From: an uncultured Acetatifactor sp.
GTDB lineage: Bacteria; Bacillota; Clostridia; Lachnospirales; Lachnospiraceae
NCBI GenBank assembly: GCA_904501885.1
Contig: CAJGCP010000005.1
Span: 21,222-85,221 of the forward strand
Length of the DNA: 64,000 nt
Direction of reading: 5' to 3'
In this document: one piece after another, positions 42,278-52,454 of the stretch
Numbering within the stretch: position 1 is the stretch's first letter
Layout: every line of letters begins with the position of its first letter
Position numbers and translations under genes: made by a program
Notes under the pieces: model-generated
Databases searched by the model: none
Seen by the model: only the letters and a program-made list of their open reading frames with translations
Told to the model about the DNA's origin: nothing

Positions 42278-43687
42278 TTAAATCTCAAACTTAAAATACT
42301 TCTTCGCATTGTAGTAAGAAATATTCTTCACAATCTCTGACAGGATATCCATATCAGCGGGGAACTCGCCATTCTCCACCCAGTTACCGATCAGGTTGCA
42401 GAGGATGCGCCTGAAGTACTCATGTCTGGTGTAGGACAGGAAACTTCTGGAGTCGGTGAGCATGCCCACGAATCCGGACAGGTTACCAAGGTTTGCCAGG
42501 GAAATCATCTGATCCTGCATGCCGGTCTTGTGATCGTTGAACCACCATGCGCTACCCTGCTGAATCTTTGCCACAGCGGTGGAATCCTGGAAACATCCAA
42601 GAATGGTACCGATGGACTGATTGTCGTTAGGGTTCAGACTGTACAGAACAGTTCTGGGCAGTTCATCGGTGATGATCAACGCATTCAGGAAGTCTGCCAT
42701 CTGTGCGCTGGGAGCGTAGTTATTGATGCAGTCATATCCGGTATCGGGACCAAGCTTTTCATACATCAAAGTGTTGTTGTCGCGCTTGCAGCCGTAGTGC
42801 AACTGCATTGCCCAATCCATCTTGTGATATTCCTTGCCCACAAAGAGCATGAATGCGGTCTTAAACTGCAATTCTTCTTCTTTAGTCACGGCGTTTCCGG
42901 CCAATCTCTTGGCGAAAATTGCTTCGATTTCTTCTGCCGTAGCAGGAGCGTACATTACATATTCTAAAGCGTGGTCGGAAACATTACATCCCATGGATGC
43001 AAAGAATTCCATACGCACCTGTAGTGCACCCTTCAAATCTTCAAAAGTCTTAATTTCTTCCTTGCCTGCAGCCGCAGCCAACTTCGCCAAATATTCCAAA
43101 TATTCAGGCTTTTCGATGTTCATGGCCTTGTCAGGTCTCCATGCGGGAAGTACCTTCACTTCGAAGCTGTCGTCCTCAGCAATCTTTTTATGCCATTCCA
43201 AGGTATCGATGGGGTCATCGGTGGTGCAAATCAAGGTCACATTGCTGCGACGGATCAGGTTGCGCACGCTCATGGAAGGGTCTGCCAACTTCTTGTTGCA
43301 TAGATTCCAAACTTCGTCTGCAGTCTTTGCACTGAGTACGCCGTGATAACCGAAGTATCTTTGCAATTCCAAATGGCTCCAGTGGAAGAGCGGGTTGCCG
43401 ATGGCTTTGCCCAGGCACTCTGCCCATTTGCAGAATTTCTCATAATCGGAAGCGTCTCCGGTGATGTACTTCTCGTCTACACCGTTGGAACGCATAAAAC
43501 GCCATTTATAGTGATCGCCGCCCAGCCAAACCTGGGTGATGTTTTCGAACTGTCTGTCCTCAGCGATTTCCTTCGGATTGATGTGGCAGTGGTAGTCCAG
43601 AATGGGAGTAACCTCTGCGTAATTATGATACAATTTCTTTGCGGTTTTGGTTTCCAGCAGGAAATCCTTGTCCATGAATGCTTTCAT
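42278..43687 (-). CDS. uxaC: Glucuronate isomerase
   Basis: A 469-residue amidohydrolase-fold enzyme that isomerises D-glucuronate or D-galacturonate to fructuronate or tagaturonate. The DYHCHI motif with His33 and His35 binds metal; WLGGDHYKWRFMR (about residues 54-66) and the late LTDSRSFLSYTRHEYFRRIL segment are diagnostic. It is divergent from uxaB across a 289-base regulatory region with two promoters. The ATG is preceded by GGAGGATAGAGA on the minus strand. Confidence 0.95.
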   Translation of the reverse strand: MKAFMDKDFLLETKTAKKLYHNYAEVTPILDYHCHINPKEIAEDRQFENITQVWLGGDHYKWRFMRSNGVDEKYITGDASDYEKFCKWAECLGKAIGNPLFHWSHLELQRYFGYHGVLSAKTADEVWNLCNKKLADPSMSVRNLIRRSNVTLICTTDDPIDTLEWHKKIAEDDSFEVKVLPAWRPDKAMNIEKPEYLEYLAKLAAAAGKEEIKTFEDLKGALQVRMEFFASMGCNVSDHALEYVMYAPATAEEIEAIFAKRLAGNAVTKEEELQFKTAFMLFVGKEYHKMDWAMQLHYGCKRDNNTLMYEKLGPDTGYDCINNYAPSAQMADFLNALIITDELPRTVLYSLNPNDNQSIGTILGCFQDSTAVAKIQQGSAWWFNDHKTGMQDQMISLANLGNLSGFVGMLTDSRSFLSYTRHEYFRRILCNLIGNWVENGEFPADMDILSEIVKNISYYNAKKYFKFEI

Positions 43688-43749
43688 TCTCTATCCTCCA
43701 TAATGTCGGTGGGGCCACGCCCTTTTTTATCATTGTACAACATATTTTG

Positions 43750-43778
43750 ATTATAGTGGTAAGAAAGTTGTTTTTCAA
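43750..43778 (-). promoter_or_regulatory. Promoter of uxaC
   Basis: Read on the minus strand: TTGAAA, a 17-base spacer and TATAAT. Confidence 0.8.
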
Positions 43779-43814
43779 GCATAATTTGCTTAGAAAGTGC
43801 TATTTTGCTTGAAT
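43772..43814. promoter_or_regulatory. Inverted-repeat operator candidate between uxaC and uxaB promoters
   Basis: TTCAAGC (43774-43780) and GCTTGAA (43808-43814) form an outer inverted repeat, with an inner AAGCATAATTTGCTT palindrome. It overlaps the uxaC -35 and lies just before the uxaB -35, so one regulator could control both directions. Which regulator (LacI-, GntR- or other type) is not shown. Confidence 0.5.
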
Positions 43815-43821
43815 TGTGTTA

Positions 43822-43850
43822 TTGACGAAAGTCCCCCTAAAGGGTACAAT
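43822..43850 (+). promoter_or_regulatory. Promoter of uxaB-uxaA
   Basis: TTGACG, a 17-base spacer and TACAAT. Confidence 0.8.
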
Positions 43851-43976
43851 TGTATTTGTATAAATTTGCATTTCCGAGAGCGGAAATGGGGCGCAGAAAA
43901 TAGTCAAAAAGAAGACGGAATAAGTCGGAAGAGAAAAGGCGCCTGGCTTGTCGTTGGCAAGCGGAAGGGAGATAAA

Positions 43977-45437
43977 ATGCGGGTTTTGAACAAAGAGATG
44001 ACGGGCAAAAAGAATCGCCCCGTAAAAGTAGTACAGTTTGGAGAAGGAAATTTCCTTCGCGCGTTCGTAGATTACATGATCGACATTGCCAACGAGCAGG
44101 GCAAATTTGATGGTGACATCGTACTCATCAAGCCCATCGAGTTCGGCAATTTGGATAACTTCCATAAGCAGGATTGCCAGTATACAGTATCCCTTCGCGG
44201 TATCGTAGACGGCGAGGCAAAGATTTTGAACAGACAGGTGACCAGCGTGGCAGACGCTGTGGACGCTTACACCGAGTATGAGAAATACATGGGCCTGGCA
44301 GAAATCGACACTTTGAGATTCGTGGTTTCCAATACCACAGAGGCAGGTATTGTATTTGACGACAGCGATAAGTTTGAATTGAATCCCCCCAAGACTTTCC
44401 CCGGAAAGTTGACCAAGTTCTTGTATCACAGATTCGAGACCTTTGGTGGCGATATGGAAAAAGGCCTTGTGATGCTTCCCGTAGAGTTGATTGATGACAA
44501 CGGTATCATGCTTAAAAAATGCGTAATGCAGTTGATTGATCTTTGGAATTTAGGCGATGCCTTCAAGAAGTGGGTGGATGAAGCTTGTATCTTTACTTCT
44601 ACCTTGGTAGACCGTATCGTAACCGGTTATCCCAGAGACACGGAAGCACAGGAGTGGGAGGCATTCGGCTACGAGGACCGCATCATGGTAACCGGCGAGC
44701 CCTTCGCGCTTTGGGTCATCGAAAGTGCCAAGGACATCAGCAAGGAGTTCCCTCTTCCCGAGGCAGGACTTCCTGTGATTTTCACCGACAACCAGAAGCC
44801 CTATAAGCAGAGAAAAGTGCGTATCTTAAATGGTGCACACACCTCTTTTGTATTGGCTTCTTATCTGTGCGGCAACGATTTGGTAAAAGAGTCCATGGAT
44901 GACGCAGATGTATGCAACTTTATGACCAAGACGATTTTTGACGAAGTGATTCCTACCCTGACCTTGCCCGAGGCGGAGTTGAAGGAATTTGCAAACGCAG
45001 TCATTACCCGCTTCAACAATCCTTATGTAAAGCATGCGCTGTTGTCCATCTCTTTGAACTCTGTTTCCAAGTGGAGAGCAAGATGTATGCCCAGTTTGCT
45101 TGGATATGTAGAGAAGTTTGGCAAATTGCCTGCCCACATGACCTTCTCTTTGGCAGCGTTGATGGCATTCTACACCGGCACGGAAATCCGCGACAAGGCG
45201 CTGATTGGCCATAGAGACGGACAGGAATACAACATCATGGACGATATGGCAGTGATGGAGTTCTTCCGTGACAATTGCGAAAAGGCAACTGCAGACTTTG
45301 TATCTGCATTCCTTGGAAATGTAGACTTCTTCGGTCAGAACCTGAACGAAGTGCCCGGTTTGACCCAGGCAGTGATTACTTATTTAGATGATATCAAAGC
45401 AAACGGCATGAGGACAGCATTATGCAAACTTTCTTAA
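43977..45437 (+). CDS. uxaB: Tagaturonate reductase
   Basis: A 486-residue NAD-dependent mannitol-dehydrogenase-family enzyme that reduces tagaturonate to altronate. The VVQFGEGNFLRAFVDYMID segment near the N-terminus is the family's nucleotide-binding start, and ILNGAHTSFVLASYLCG (about residues 284-300) is the active-site region that follows VRILNG. Start taken at the ATG behind GGAAGGGAGATAAA, which removes 60 codons of the longest frame. Its 3' end overlaps uxaA by 16 bases, so the two genes are coupled. Confidence 0.93.
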   Translation: MRVLNKEMTGKKNRPVKVVQFGEGNFLRAFVDYMIDIANEQGKFDGDIVLIKPIEFGNLDNFHKQDCQYTVSLRGIVDGEAKILNRQVTSVADAVDAYTEYEKYMGLAEIDTLRFVVSNTTEAGIVFDDSDKFELNPPKTFPGKLTKFLYHRFETFGGDMEKGLVMLPVELIDDNGIMLKKCVMQLIDLWNLGDAFKKWVDEACIFTSTLVDRIVTGYPRDTEAQEWEAFGYEDRIMVTGEPFALWVIESAKDISKEFPLPEAGLPVIFTDNQKPYKQRKVRILNGAHTSFVLASYLCGNDLVKESMDDADVCNFMTKTIFDEVIPTLTLPEAELKEFANAVITRFNNPYVKHALLSISLNSVSKWRARCMPSLLGYVEKFGKLPAHMTFSLAALMAFYTGTEIRDKALIGHRDGQEYNIMDDMAVMEFFRDNCEKATADFVSAFLGNVDFFGQNLNEVPGLTQAVITYLDDIKANGMRTALCKLS

Positions 45438-46915
45438 AGATTAACGACAACGACAATGTCATCGTCGCATTACAGACTATCCCCGCAGGGGAGACAGTCA
45501 CCGTAGATGTAGACGGAGTGGAACAAAAAATAACCGCAGCAGAGGAAATTCCTGCAGGACACAAGATGGCCATTGCGCCTATCCCTAAGGGAAGCGAGGT
45601 TATCAAGTACGGTTATCGCATCGGCAACGCCAAAGAGGACATCGGCGTGGGCAGTTGGATTCACACCCACAATGTAGGCACCGCATTGGGCGATTTATTG
45701 GAATACACCTACGAGCCTGTGGCAATCGAGGAAACCACCACCGAGGATGTGACCTTTATGGGCTTTAACCGTCCTGACGGCAAGGTGGGCGTGCGCAATG
45801 AGATTTGGGTGATCCCCACCGTTGGTTGTGTAAATAACGTGGCAACAGCCATTGCAAAACAGGCCAATGCTTTTGTAAAGGGTAGTGTCAGCGAGGTTAT
45901 TGCATTTCCTCATCCTTATGGATGTTCCCAGATGGGAGATGACCAGGAATACACCCGTCAGATTTTGGCGGATTTGATTCAGCATCCCAATGCCGGCGGT
46001 GTGTTGGTGCTTGGACTGGGTTGTGAAAACAGTAACATTGATGTATTGAAATCCTACATCGGTGAATACGATGAGAATCGTGTGAAATTTTTGGTGGCAC
46101 AGGAGTGCGAGGACGAAATCGCAGAATCTGTGGAACTCATCAAGGGACTGATTGACTATGCGGCAGGCTTCGAGAGAGAGCCCATCAGTGTCAGCAAGTT
46201 GATCATCGGTATGAAATGCGGCGGCAGTGACGGACTTTCCGGTATCACTGCGAACCCTCTGGTTGGACGTTTCTCCGACCTATTGATTTCCAAGGGCGGC
46301 ACCACCATTCTCACGGAAGTACCCGAGATGTTTGGTGCAGAGACCATTCTCATGAACCGTTGTGCAGATGAGGCATTGTTTGACAAAACAGTGTGTCTGA
46401 TCAATGACTTTAAGAATTATTTCAAGCGTCACGACCAGACCATTTACGAGAATCCTTCTCCCGGTAATAAAAAGGGAGGTATTTCCACTTTGGAAGATAA
46501 ATCTTTGGGATGTACCCAGAAATCCGGTAGTGCGCCGGTGAAGGGCGTATTGCAGTACGGTGAGCAGGTAACCACACCCGGTCTTAACTTGCTTAGTGCA
46601 CCCGGCAACGACCTGGTGGCTTCCACTGCATTGGCGGCAGCAGGTGCACATATCGTTCTGTTTACCACAGGACGCGGTACTCCTTTTGCTTCCCCCGTAC
46701 CCACCATGAAGATTTCCACCAATTCCCGTCTGGCAGGCAAGAAATCCAACTGGATAGACTTCAATGCAGGTGTGTTGGTAGAGGGTGCTTCCATGGCGGA
46801 GGAGACGAAGAAATTTTTTGACTATGTGGTAGAAGTGGCTTCCGGCAAGCAGGTTTGCAGTGAGGCGGCAGGCTTCCACGACATGGCAATTTTCAAACAG
46901 GGTGTGACTCTGTAA
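45422..46915 (+). CDS. uxaA: Altronate dehydratase
   Basis: A 497-residue UxaA-family enzyme, dehydrating altronate to 2-keto-3-deoxygluconate. The N-terminal part (1-90) is a SAF-like domain with VGSWIHTHNVGT, and the C-terminal catalytic part has GFNRPDGKVGVRNEIWVI, FPHPYGCSQMGDD and MKCGGSDGLSGITANPLVG. This single protein corresponds to the fused small and large domains. It overlaps uxaB and continues the hexuronate pathway after it; kdgK and kdgA are not in the window. Confidence 0.94.
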   Translation: MQTFLKINDNDNVIVALQTIPAGETVTVDVDGVEQKITAAEEIPAGHKMAIAPIPKGSEVIKYGYRIGNAKEDIGVGSWIHTHNVGTALGDLLEYTYEPVAIEETTTEDVTFMGFNRPDGKVGVRNEIWVIPTVGCVNNVATAIAKQANAFVKGSVSEVIAFPHPYGCSQMGDDQEYTRQILADLIQHPNAGGVLVLGLGCENSNIDVLKSYIGEYDENRVKFLVAQECEDEIAESVELIKGLIDYAAGFEREPISVSKLIIGMKCGGSDGLSGITANPLVGRFSDLLISKGGTTILTEVPEMFGAETILMNRCADEALFDKTVCLINDFKNYFKRHDQTIYENPSPGNKKGGISTLEDKSLGCTQKSGSAPVKGVLQYGEQVTTPGLNLLSAPGNDLVASTALAAAGAHIVLFTTGRGTPFASPVPTMKISTNSRLAGKKSNWIDFNAGVLVEGASMAEETKKFFDYVVEVASGKQVCSEAAGFHDMAIFKQGVTL

Positions 46916-46940
46916 ATAACATCAGAAAGGTTTTAGAAAA

Positions 46941-47786
46941 ATGAGTTTAAATTTAGGCATTAGAATGCACGATATTGACCAGCTTCCTACCTTTGAGGAG
47001 CGTATGGCGAAAATCCACGAAGGCGGTTTCAAATGCGGACATTTGGCACTGAGCAAAATGTTTTCCGACATCTCCACCGACAACGCGGCGCTGACCCCTG
47101 GTTTTGCTATGTATCTAAAGGATTTATTTGCAAAGTACGAGATTCAGCCGGCAGTTCTTGGTTGTTACATCAACCTGGCCACCCCCAATGAGGAGCAGCT
47201 GAAGAAGACAGTAGAGACTTTCAGAGCCCACATCCGTTTTGCAAAATGGCTTGGCATCGGCGTGGTAGGAACGGAGAGTTTTGCACCCAATGAATCCGGT
47301 GCGTTCTGCCCCGAGTGCCATACCCAGGAAGCATTGGACCTGTTCATCGAAAGACTTCGTCCTATTGTTGCATACGCAGAGCAGATGGGAGTAGTTGTGG
47401 CAATAGAGCCTGCACATTTGCACATTGTAAGTAATCCCAAGCGTGCAAGATATATGTTAGATACCATCAATTCCCCGAACCTTATGATTATTTTTGACCC
47501 CGTAAATATGATTAATATTCCTGATTTCGAAAATCGTCAGTTGATTTTTGATGAGGTAATGGAACTGCTTGGTCCCGATATCTGTATGATCCATTTCAAG
47601 GATGCCACCTTTGTGGATGGCCGTTGGAGTTGCCCTCCCGCAGGTTTCGGTGAAATGGATTATTTGCCCATCCTGAAATTCATCAAGGAGAAGAAACCTC
47701 ACATCCATGTGACGCTGGAAAACACCACCCCTGAGAACAATCAGGCGGCGAAGAATTATATCTTGCAGAAATACGAAGAAGCGTAA
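46941..47786 (+). CDS. TIM-barrel sugar phosphate isomerase/epimerase-like protein
   Basis: A 281-residue protein of the AP-endonuclease-2/xylose-isomerase-like TIM-barrel superfamily. VVVAIEPAHLHIVSNPKRAR (about residues 153-172), MIIFDPVNM and MIHFKDATFVDGRW hold the metal-binding Glu, Asp and His positions of sugar epimerases. It follows uxaA by 25 bases with ribosome site CAGAAAGG, so it probably acts on a hexuronate-derived sugar. Exact reaction unknown. Confidence 0.82.
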   Translation: MSLNLGIRMHDIDQLPTFEERMAKIHEGGFKCGHLALSKMFSDISTDNAALTPGFAMYLKDLFAKYEIQPAVLGCYINLATPNEEQLKKTVETFRAHIRFAKWLGIGVVGTESFAPNESGAFCPECHTQEALDLFIERLRPIVAYAEQMGVVVAIEPAHLHIVSNPKRARYMLDTINSPNLMIIFDPVNMINIPDFENRQLIFDEVMELLGPDICMIHFKDATFVDGRWSCPPAGFGEMDYLPILKFIKEKKPHIHVTLENTTPENNQAAKNYILQKYEEA

Positions 47787-47819
47787 GAACAATAGAGCCG
47801 AAGAAAGGTTTAAAACAAA

Positions 47820-50387
47820 GTGAAAGTAATAGACAAAATGTTTGGTACCCACAGCGAAAGAGAAGTGAAGCGCATTGTCCCCATCGTGGACAAGATTGAG
47901 GCGCTGCGTCCTGCTATGCAGGCACTTTCCGACGAGGCACTGAAGGCGAAAACAGCAGAATATAAAAAGAGACTGGCAGAAGGAGAGACCTTGGACGATT
48001 TGCTTCCGGAAGCATATGCAACCGTCCGCGAAGCGGCGAAGCGTGTGCTGAATATGGAGCATTATCGTGTACAGCTCATCGGTGGTGTGATCCTCCATCA
48101 GGGACGTATCGCTGAGATGCGTACCGGTGAAGGTAAGACTCTGGTTTCCACTTTGCCCGCATATTTGAATGCCTTAGAGGGCAAGGGCGTGCATGTGGTC
48201 ACCGTCAACGATTACCTGGCAAACCGAGATGCCGAGTGGATGGGACAGGTGCACGAATTCCTAGGACTATCCGTAGGCGTGGTGCTAAACAGCATGCCGG
48301 CAGAGGAGCGCCAGAAGGCGTACCAGTGCGACATTACCTATGTCACCAATAACGAGCTTGGCTTTGACTATCTGCGTGATAACATGGCCATTTATAAAGG
48401 CCAGTTGGTACTTCGGGATTTGAATTTCTGTATCATCGACGAGGTGGACTCGGTGCTTATCGACGAGGCCAGAACACCTCTTATCATTTCCGGTCAGAGT
48501 GGCAAATCCACCAGCATTTATCAGGCCTGCGATATGTTGGCAAGAACCATGAAACGTGGTGCCGACATGAAGCAGATGTCCAAGATGGATGCCATCATGG
48601 GCGTGGTCCAGGAAGAGACCGGCGACTTCATCGTGAATGAAAAAGATAAGGTCATCAACCTCACTGCAGAAGGTATCAAGAAGGTGGAGAAAGCCTTCGG
48701 CTTGGAGAACTTTGCAGACGCAGAAAATATTGAAATTCAGCACACCATTATTCTGGCTCTTCGTGCTCATAACCTGATGTTCCGTGATCAGGACTATGTG
48801 GTAAAAGATGGTCAGGTATTGATTGTAGACGAATTTACCGGACGTATTATGCCCGGTAGAAGATTCTCCGATGGCTTGCATCAGTCCATTGAAGCCAAGG
48901 AAAGAGTGGAAGTAAAGAGAGAGAGCAGAACGCTGGCTTCCATTACCTTCCAGAATTTCTTCAATCTCTTCACCAAGAGATGTGGTATGACCGGTACCGC
49001 TTTGACAGAGGAAAAAGAGTTCCGCGAGATTTACGGTATGGACGTGGTGGAAGTACCCACCAACATGCCCGTCATCCGTCAGGACTTGCAGGATGCAGTA
49101 TATAAATCCAAGGCAGAGAAATTAGAGGCCATCGTAAAAGAGGTGGAAAAAGCCCATGCTAAGGGACAGCCGGTCTTGGTAGGTACCATTACCATCGAAG
49201 CCAGTGAAGAATTGAGTAAACTTTTGAAAAAGCGTGGCATCCAGCACAATGTGTTGAATGCAAAATATCATGAGATGGAAGCGGAAATCGTTGCCAATGC
49301 AGGCCTTCAGGGGGCGGTAACCATTGCCACCAATATGGCAGGCCGTGGTACCGATATTAAGCTGGATGAGGGCGCAAGAGCAGCCGGCGGTTTGAAGATC
49401 ATCGGTACAGAGCGTCACGAATCCAGACGTATTGATAACCAGCTCCGTGGTCGTTCCGGTCGTCAGGGTGACCCCGGTGAATCCAAGTTCTATATTTCCT
49501 TGGAAGATGATTTGATGAGACTCTTTGGTTCCGAGCGTCTGATTGCCATGTTCAATGCCATGGGCGTGCCCAACGGACAGGAAATCGAGCATAAGATGTT
49601 GACCAATGCCATTGAGTCAGCCCAGAAGAAGATAGAGAACAACAACTTCGGTATTCGTAAAAATCTGTTGGAATATGACCGTGTCATGAGCGAACAGCGT
49701 GAAATCATCTACGAAGAGCGTAACCGCGTGTTGAACGGTGAAAATATGCGCGATTTCATCTATAAGATGATTACCGATATATGTGAAAATAGCGTGGATA
49801 TCAGCATCAACGACGATGCAGATTTCGACCAGTGGAACTTTGATGAATTGAATACACTGTTATTGCCCACCATTCCTTTGGCGCCCCTGTCTCCGGATAG
49901 AGTGAAGGTCCATAAAAAGAATGAGTTGAAGCAGCAGTTGAAAGAAGAGGCAGTGAAACTCTACGAGACCAAAGAGGCAGAGTTCCCCAATGCAGATACC
50001 ATCCGCGAAGTAGAGCGTGTGATTTTGCTGAAGTCCATCGACAGAAAGTGGATGACCCACATCGACGATATGGATCAGTTGCGTCAGGGTATCGGCTTGC
50101 AGGCGTACGGCAACAGAGACCCTCTCACCGAGTATAAAGTGGCCGGCTTCAATATGTTTGAAGAGATGATTCAGAACATCCGCGTGGAGACCATCCAGGG
50201 ACTGTTCCGCGTCAAGGTAGAGCAGAAGGTAGAACGTGAGCAGGTGGCGAAGGTGACAGGTACTAATAAGGATGACAGCCTTGGCAAGAAACCCATGAAG
50301 CGCGAGGAAGCAAAGGTATATCCTAACGATCCCTGCCCTTGCGGAAGTGGTAAAAAGTATAAGCAGTGCTGTGGTAAGAAGCACTAA
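47820..50387 (+). CDS. secA: Preprotein translocase ATPase SecA
   Basis: The 855-residue motor of the Sec pathway. Walker A MRTGEGKTL (100-108), the DEVDSVLIDEARTPLIISG segment (Walker B region), the NMAGRGTDIKLDEG and RGRSGRQGDPGESKF helicase motifs, and the C-terminal zinc motif PCPCGSGKKYKQCCG are present. GTG start: a near ribosome site AAAGG lies 13 bases upstream, while the later ATG has none. It is near the short end for SecA. It stands after the hexuronate operon in its own unit, or by read-through. Confidence 0.97.
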   Translation: MKVIDKMFGTHSEREVKRIVPIVDKIEALRPAMQALSDEALKAKTAEYKKRLAEGETLDDLLPEAYATVREAAKRVLNMEHYRVQLIGGVILHQGRIAEMRTGEGKTLVSTLPAYLNALEGKGVHVVTVNDYLANRDAEWMGQVHEFLGLSVGVVLNSMPAEERQKAYQCDITYVTNNELGFDYLRDNMAIYKGQLVLRDLNFCIIDEVDSVLIDEARTPLIISGQSGKSTSIYQACDMLARTMKRGADMKQMSKMDAIMGVVQEETGDFIVNEKDKVINLTAEGIKKVEKAFGLENFADAENIEIQHTIILALRAHNLMFRDQDYVVKDGQVLIVDEFTGRIMPGRRFSDGLHQSIEAKERVEVKRESRTLASITFQNFFNLFTKRCGMTGTALTEEKEFREIYGMDVVEVPTNMPVIRQDLQDAVYKSKAEKLEAIVKEVEKAHAKGQPVLVGTITIEASEELSKLLKKRGIQHNVLNAKYHEMEAEIVANAGLQGAVTIATNMAGRGTDIKLDEGARAAGGLKIIGTERHESRRIDNQLRGRSGRQGDPGESKFYISLEDDLMRLFGSERLIAMFNAMGVPNGQEIEHKMLTNAIESAQKKIENNNFGIRKNLLEYDRVMSEQREIIYEERNRVLNGENMRDFIYKMITDICENSVDISINDDADFDQWNFDELNTLLLPTIPLAPLSPDRVKVHKKNELKQQLKEEAVKLYETKEAEFPNADTIREVERVILLKSIDRKWMTHIDDMDQLRQGIGLQAYGNRDPLTEYKVAGFNMFEEMIQNIRVETIQGLFRVKVEQKVEREQVAKVTGTNKDDSLGKKPMKREEAKVYPNDPCPCGSGKKYKQCCGKKH

Positions 50388-50476
50388 TCTATAAGAATAG
50401 AATGCTGACAGGCCGCCACAAAGAAGACGTAGCGGCGCTGAAGTAAAGAATTAAAATAGAAAGAAGGTGACGTTAG

Positions 50477-51593
50477 TTGGTAGAATTGGATCAGATGAAA
50501 ACCGAGATTTTGACCTACGAGACACCATTAGCGGAAGTGAGGGATTCACTTTGACCTTGCTAATAAGGTAAAGCGAATCGAAGAGTTGGAGATGGAGATG
50601 GAAGCCCCCGGCTTCTGGGATAATCCGGAAAAATCCAACCTGAAAATGAAAGAAGTAAAAAGTCTCAAAGATGTGGTGGGTGGTTGTGAAAAACTGCAAA
50701 CCCAATATGAAGATATCCTCACCCTCATTGAAATGGGATATGAGGAAAATGACGAAAGTCTGATTCCTGACATCCGTGCAGAATTGGACGAATTCATCGA
50801 AGAATTCGAAAGCCTTCGTCTCAGCACATTACTGTCCGGTGAGTACGACAAAAACAATGCCATCCTGAAATTGAATGCCGGTGCCGGCGGTACCGAGAGC
50901 TGTGACTGGTGTGGTATGTTGTACCGTATGTACACCCGTTACGCAGAGCGCAAGGGATTTTCCATTGAAGTCCTGGACTACTTAGACGGCGATGAAGCGG
51001 GCGTGAAATCCGTGACCTTCCAGGTCAATGGTATCAACGCATACGGATATTTGAAGTCCGAAAAGGGCGTGCACAGATTGGTGCGTATTTCCCCTTTCAA
51101 TGCCCAGGGCAAACGCCAGACTTCCTTTGTATCTCTGGATGTTATGCCGGAGATTGAGGAAGACGTAGATGTAGAAATTGATGAGAAGGATTTGCGTATC
51201 GACACCTATCGAAGCTCTGGTGCAGGTGGACAGCATATCAACAAGACATCCTCGGCAATCCGTATCACCCATATCCCTACGGGAACAGTGGTACAGTGCC
51301 AGAACGAGCGAAGCCAGTTCCAGAACAAGGACAAGGCAATGCAGATGTTGAAGGCGAAACTCTTCCTATTAAAACAGGAAGCCAATGTAGAGAAGCTTTC
51401 CGACATCCGTGGTGAGGTAAAAGAAATCGGCTGGGGCAACCAAATCCGTTCCTATGTATTACAACCCTACACCATGGTAAAAGACCATAGAACCGAAGTG
51501 GAAACCGGCAATACCGATGCGGTGCTGGATGGTTCGCTGGATATGTTCATCAATGGATTCTTGAAGTGGATTAACAGGAAAGATACAGAGTAA
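50477..51593 (+). CDS. prfB: Peptide chain release factor 2, with programmed +1 frameshift
   Basis: RF2 recognises UGA and UAA stops. The first part starts at TTG 50477 (ribosome site AAGGTGA) and reads to CTT-TGA at 50549-50554; a +1 shift there continues as DLANKVKRIEELEMEMEAPG to the stop at 51593, giving about 371 residues. The GGQ catalytic motif is SSGAGGQHIN (Gly-Gly-Gln), and the TSSAIRITHIPTG region follows. An internal Shine-Dalgarno-like GAGGG precedes the slip site. The frameshift lets low RF2 raise its own synthesis. Stop of this gene is followed by a bidirectional terminator. Confidence 0.95.
50540..50555 (+). promoter_or_regulatory. RF2 autoregulatory frameshift site
   Basis: GAGGGATTCA-CTT-TGA-C: Shine-Dalgarno-like GAGGG, slippery CTT and the UGA stop with a C after it, as in other prfB genes. 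Confidence 0.92.
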
Positions 51594-51641
51594 TCCCAAA
51601 GAATTCGGGAGATATGAAAAAACGAGATAGAAAGTAAAAAA

Positions 51642-51669
51642 GAATCCCGGGGATTACTCCTCGGGATTC
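51642..51669. terminator. Bidirectional terminator between prfB and the minus-strand membrane gene
   Basis: GAATCCCG and CGGGATTC form an 8-bp stem that also contains the stop of the gene on the minus strand. Confidence 0.8.
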
Positions 51670-52454
51670 ATCATGTTCAAATAAAATTTTGTCTGTGCCA
51701 TTTGCATATAAGGCCGTAACCATAAGAAACCGATGCCAAAACTCAATACACAAAGGAACATCAAGGGCAGAAAGCTGAACTCCAGTCGCAGGAGTCTGGC
51801 TTTGTGTCCTTTCATTTTGTTATAGCATAAAGTCAATACTTCTTTGCCACTTAATTCCGGGAAGTCCCACATAAAGAAGTAGGAGAGTTCAAAGGTCAAA
51901 GAGATGGGCAGGTATACCAGTAATCCGATAGCCAAAGCGATGACTGCGTAGAGCAGATATTTCTCCGTAAGGGCAGTGGACAACATTTGGTTGTCCTGGG
52001 TCAGAGATTGAATCATGGTCATCTGGGCTCTGCTGAGAAGGTACTGGTAGGGCAGAAGACATACGGTTTGGGCCGTAGTCAGCACGGCGGAAATCTGCAA
52101 TGCTTTCTTGTTGTCTCCCCGATATCCTGCAAACAAATGGTTGATAGTGCTGGGCTCTCCGCAGGCAGTGCTCAGGAAATAGAAGGCAATTCCTGCATTT
52201 AATACGCCCAACAAAATATTAGCTGCCAAAAGGATGAGCTCTACCACACCACTGACAGCGATAGTAGCAGCGATACTTCCGGATAGTTGCATGGTGGAGG
52301 TGGAGACACCGCCTACGATGTTGGAAATCCAGGAAATAATGGTGGTCATAATCAGGTTGCTCACTAGGATGATACCGATGGCACCGCTGTATTTACCGTC
52401 CAAACTGTCTTTGGCGGCATTTTTTATTTCATACATTTTTGCATATTGGCTCAT
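51654..52454 (-). CDS. DUF975-family membrane protein
   Basis: A 266-residue membrane protein with about six spans (near residues 25-45, 60-85, 88-110, 120-140, 165-190 and 215-240). The N-terminal motif AAKDSLDGKYSGAIGIILVS is diagnostic of DUF975. It overlaps the next minus-strand gene by four bases. Function unknown; members are widespread in Firmicutes. Confidence 0.85.
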   Translation of the reverse strand: MSQYAKMYEIKNAAKDSLDGKYSGAIGIILVSNLIMTTIISWISNIVGGVSTSTMQLSGSIAATIAVSGVVELILLAANILLGVLNAGIAFYFLSTACGEPSTINHLFAGYRGDNKKALQISAVLTTAQTVCLLPYQYLLSRAQMTMIQSLTQDNQMLSTALTEKYLLYAVIALAIGLLVYLPISLTFELSYFFMWDFPELSGKEVLTLCYNKMKGHKARLLRLEFSFLPLMFLCVLSFGIGFLWLRPYMQMAQTKFYLNMMNPEE

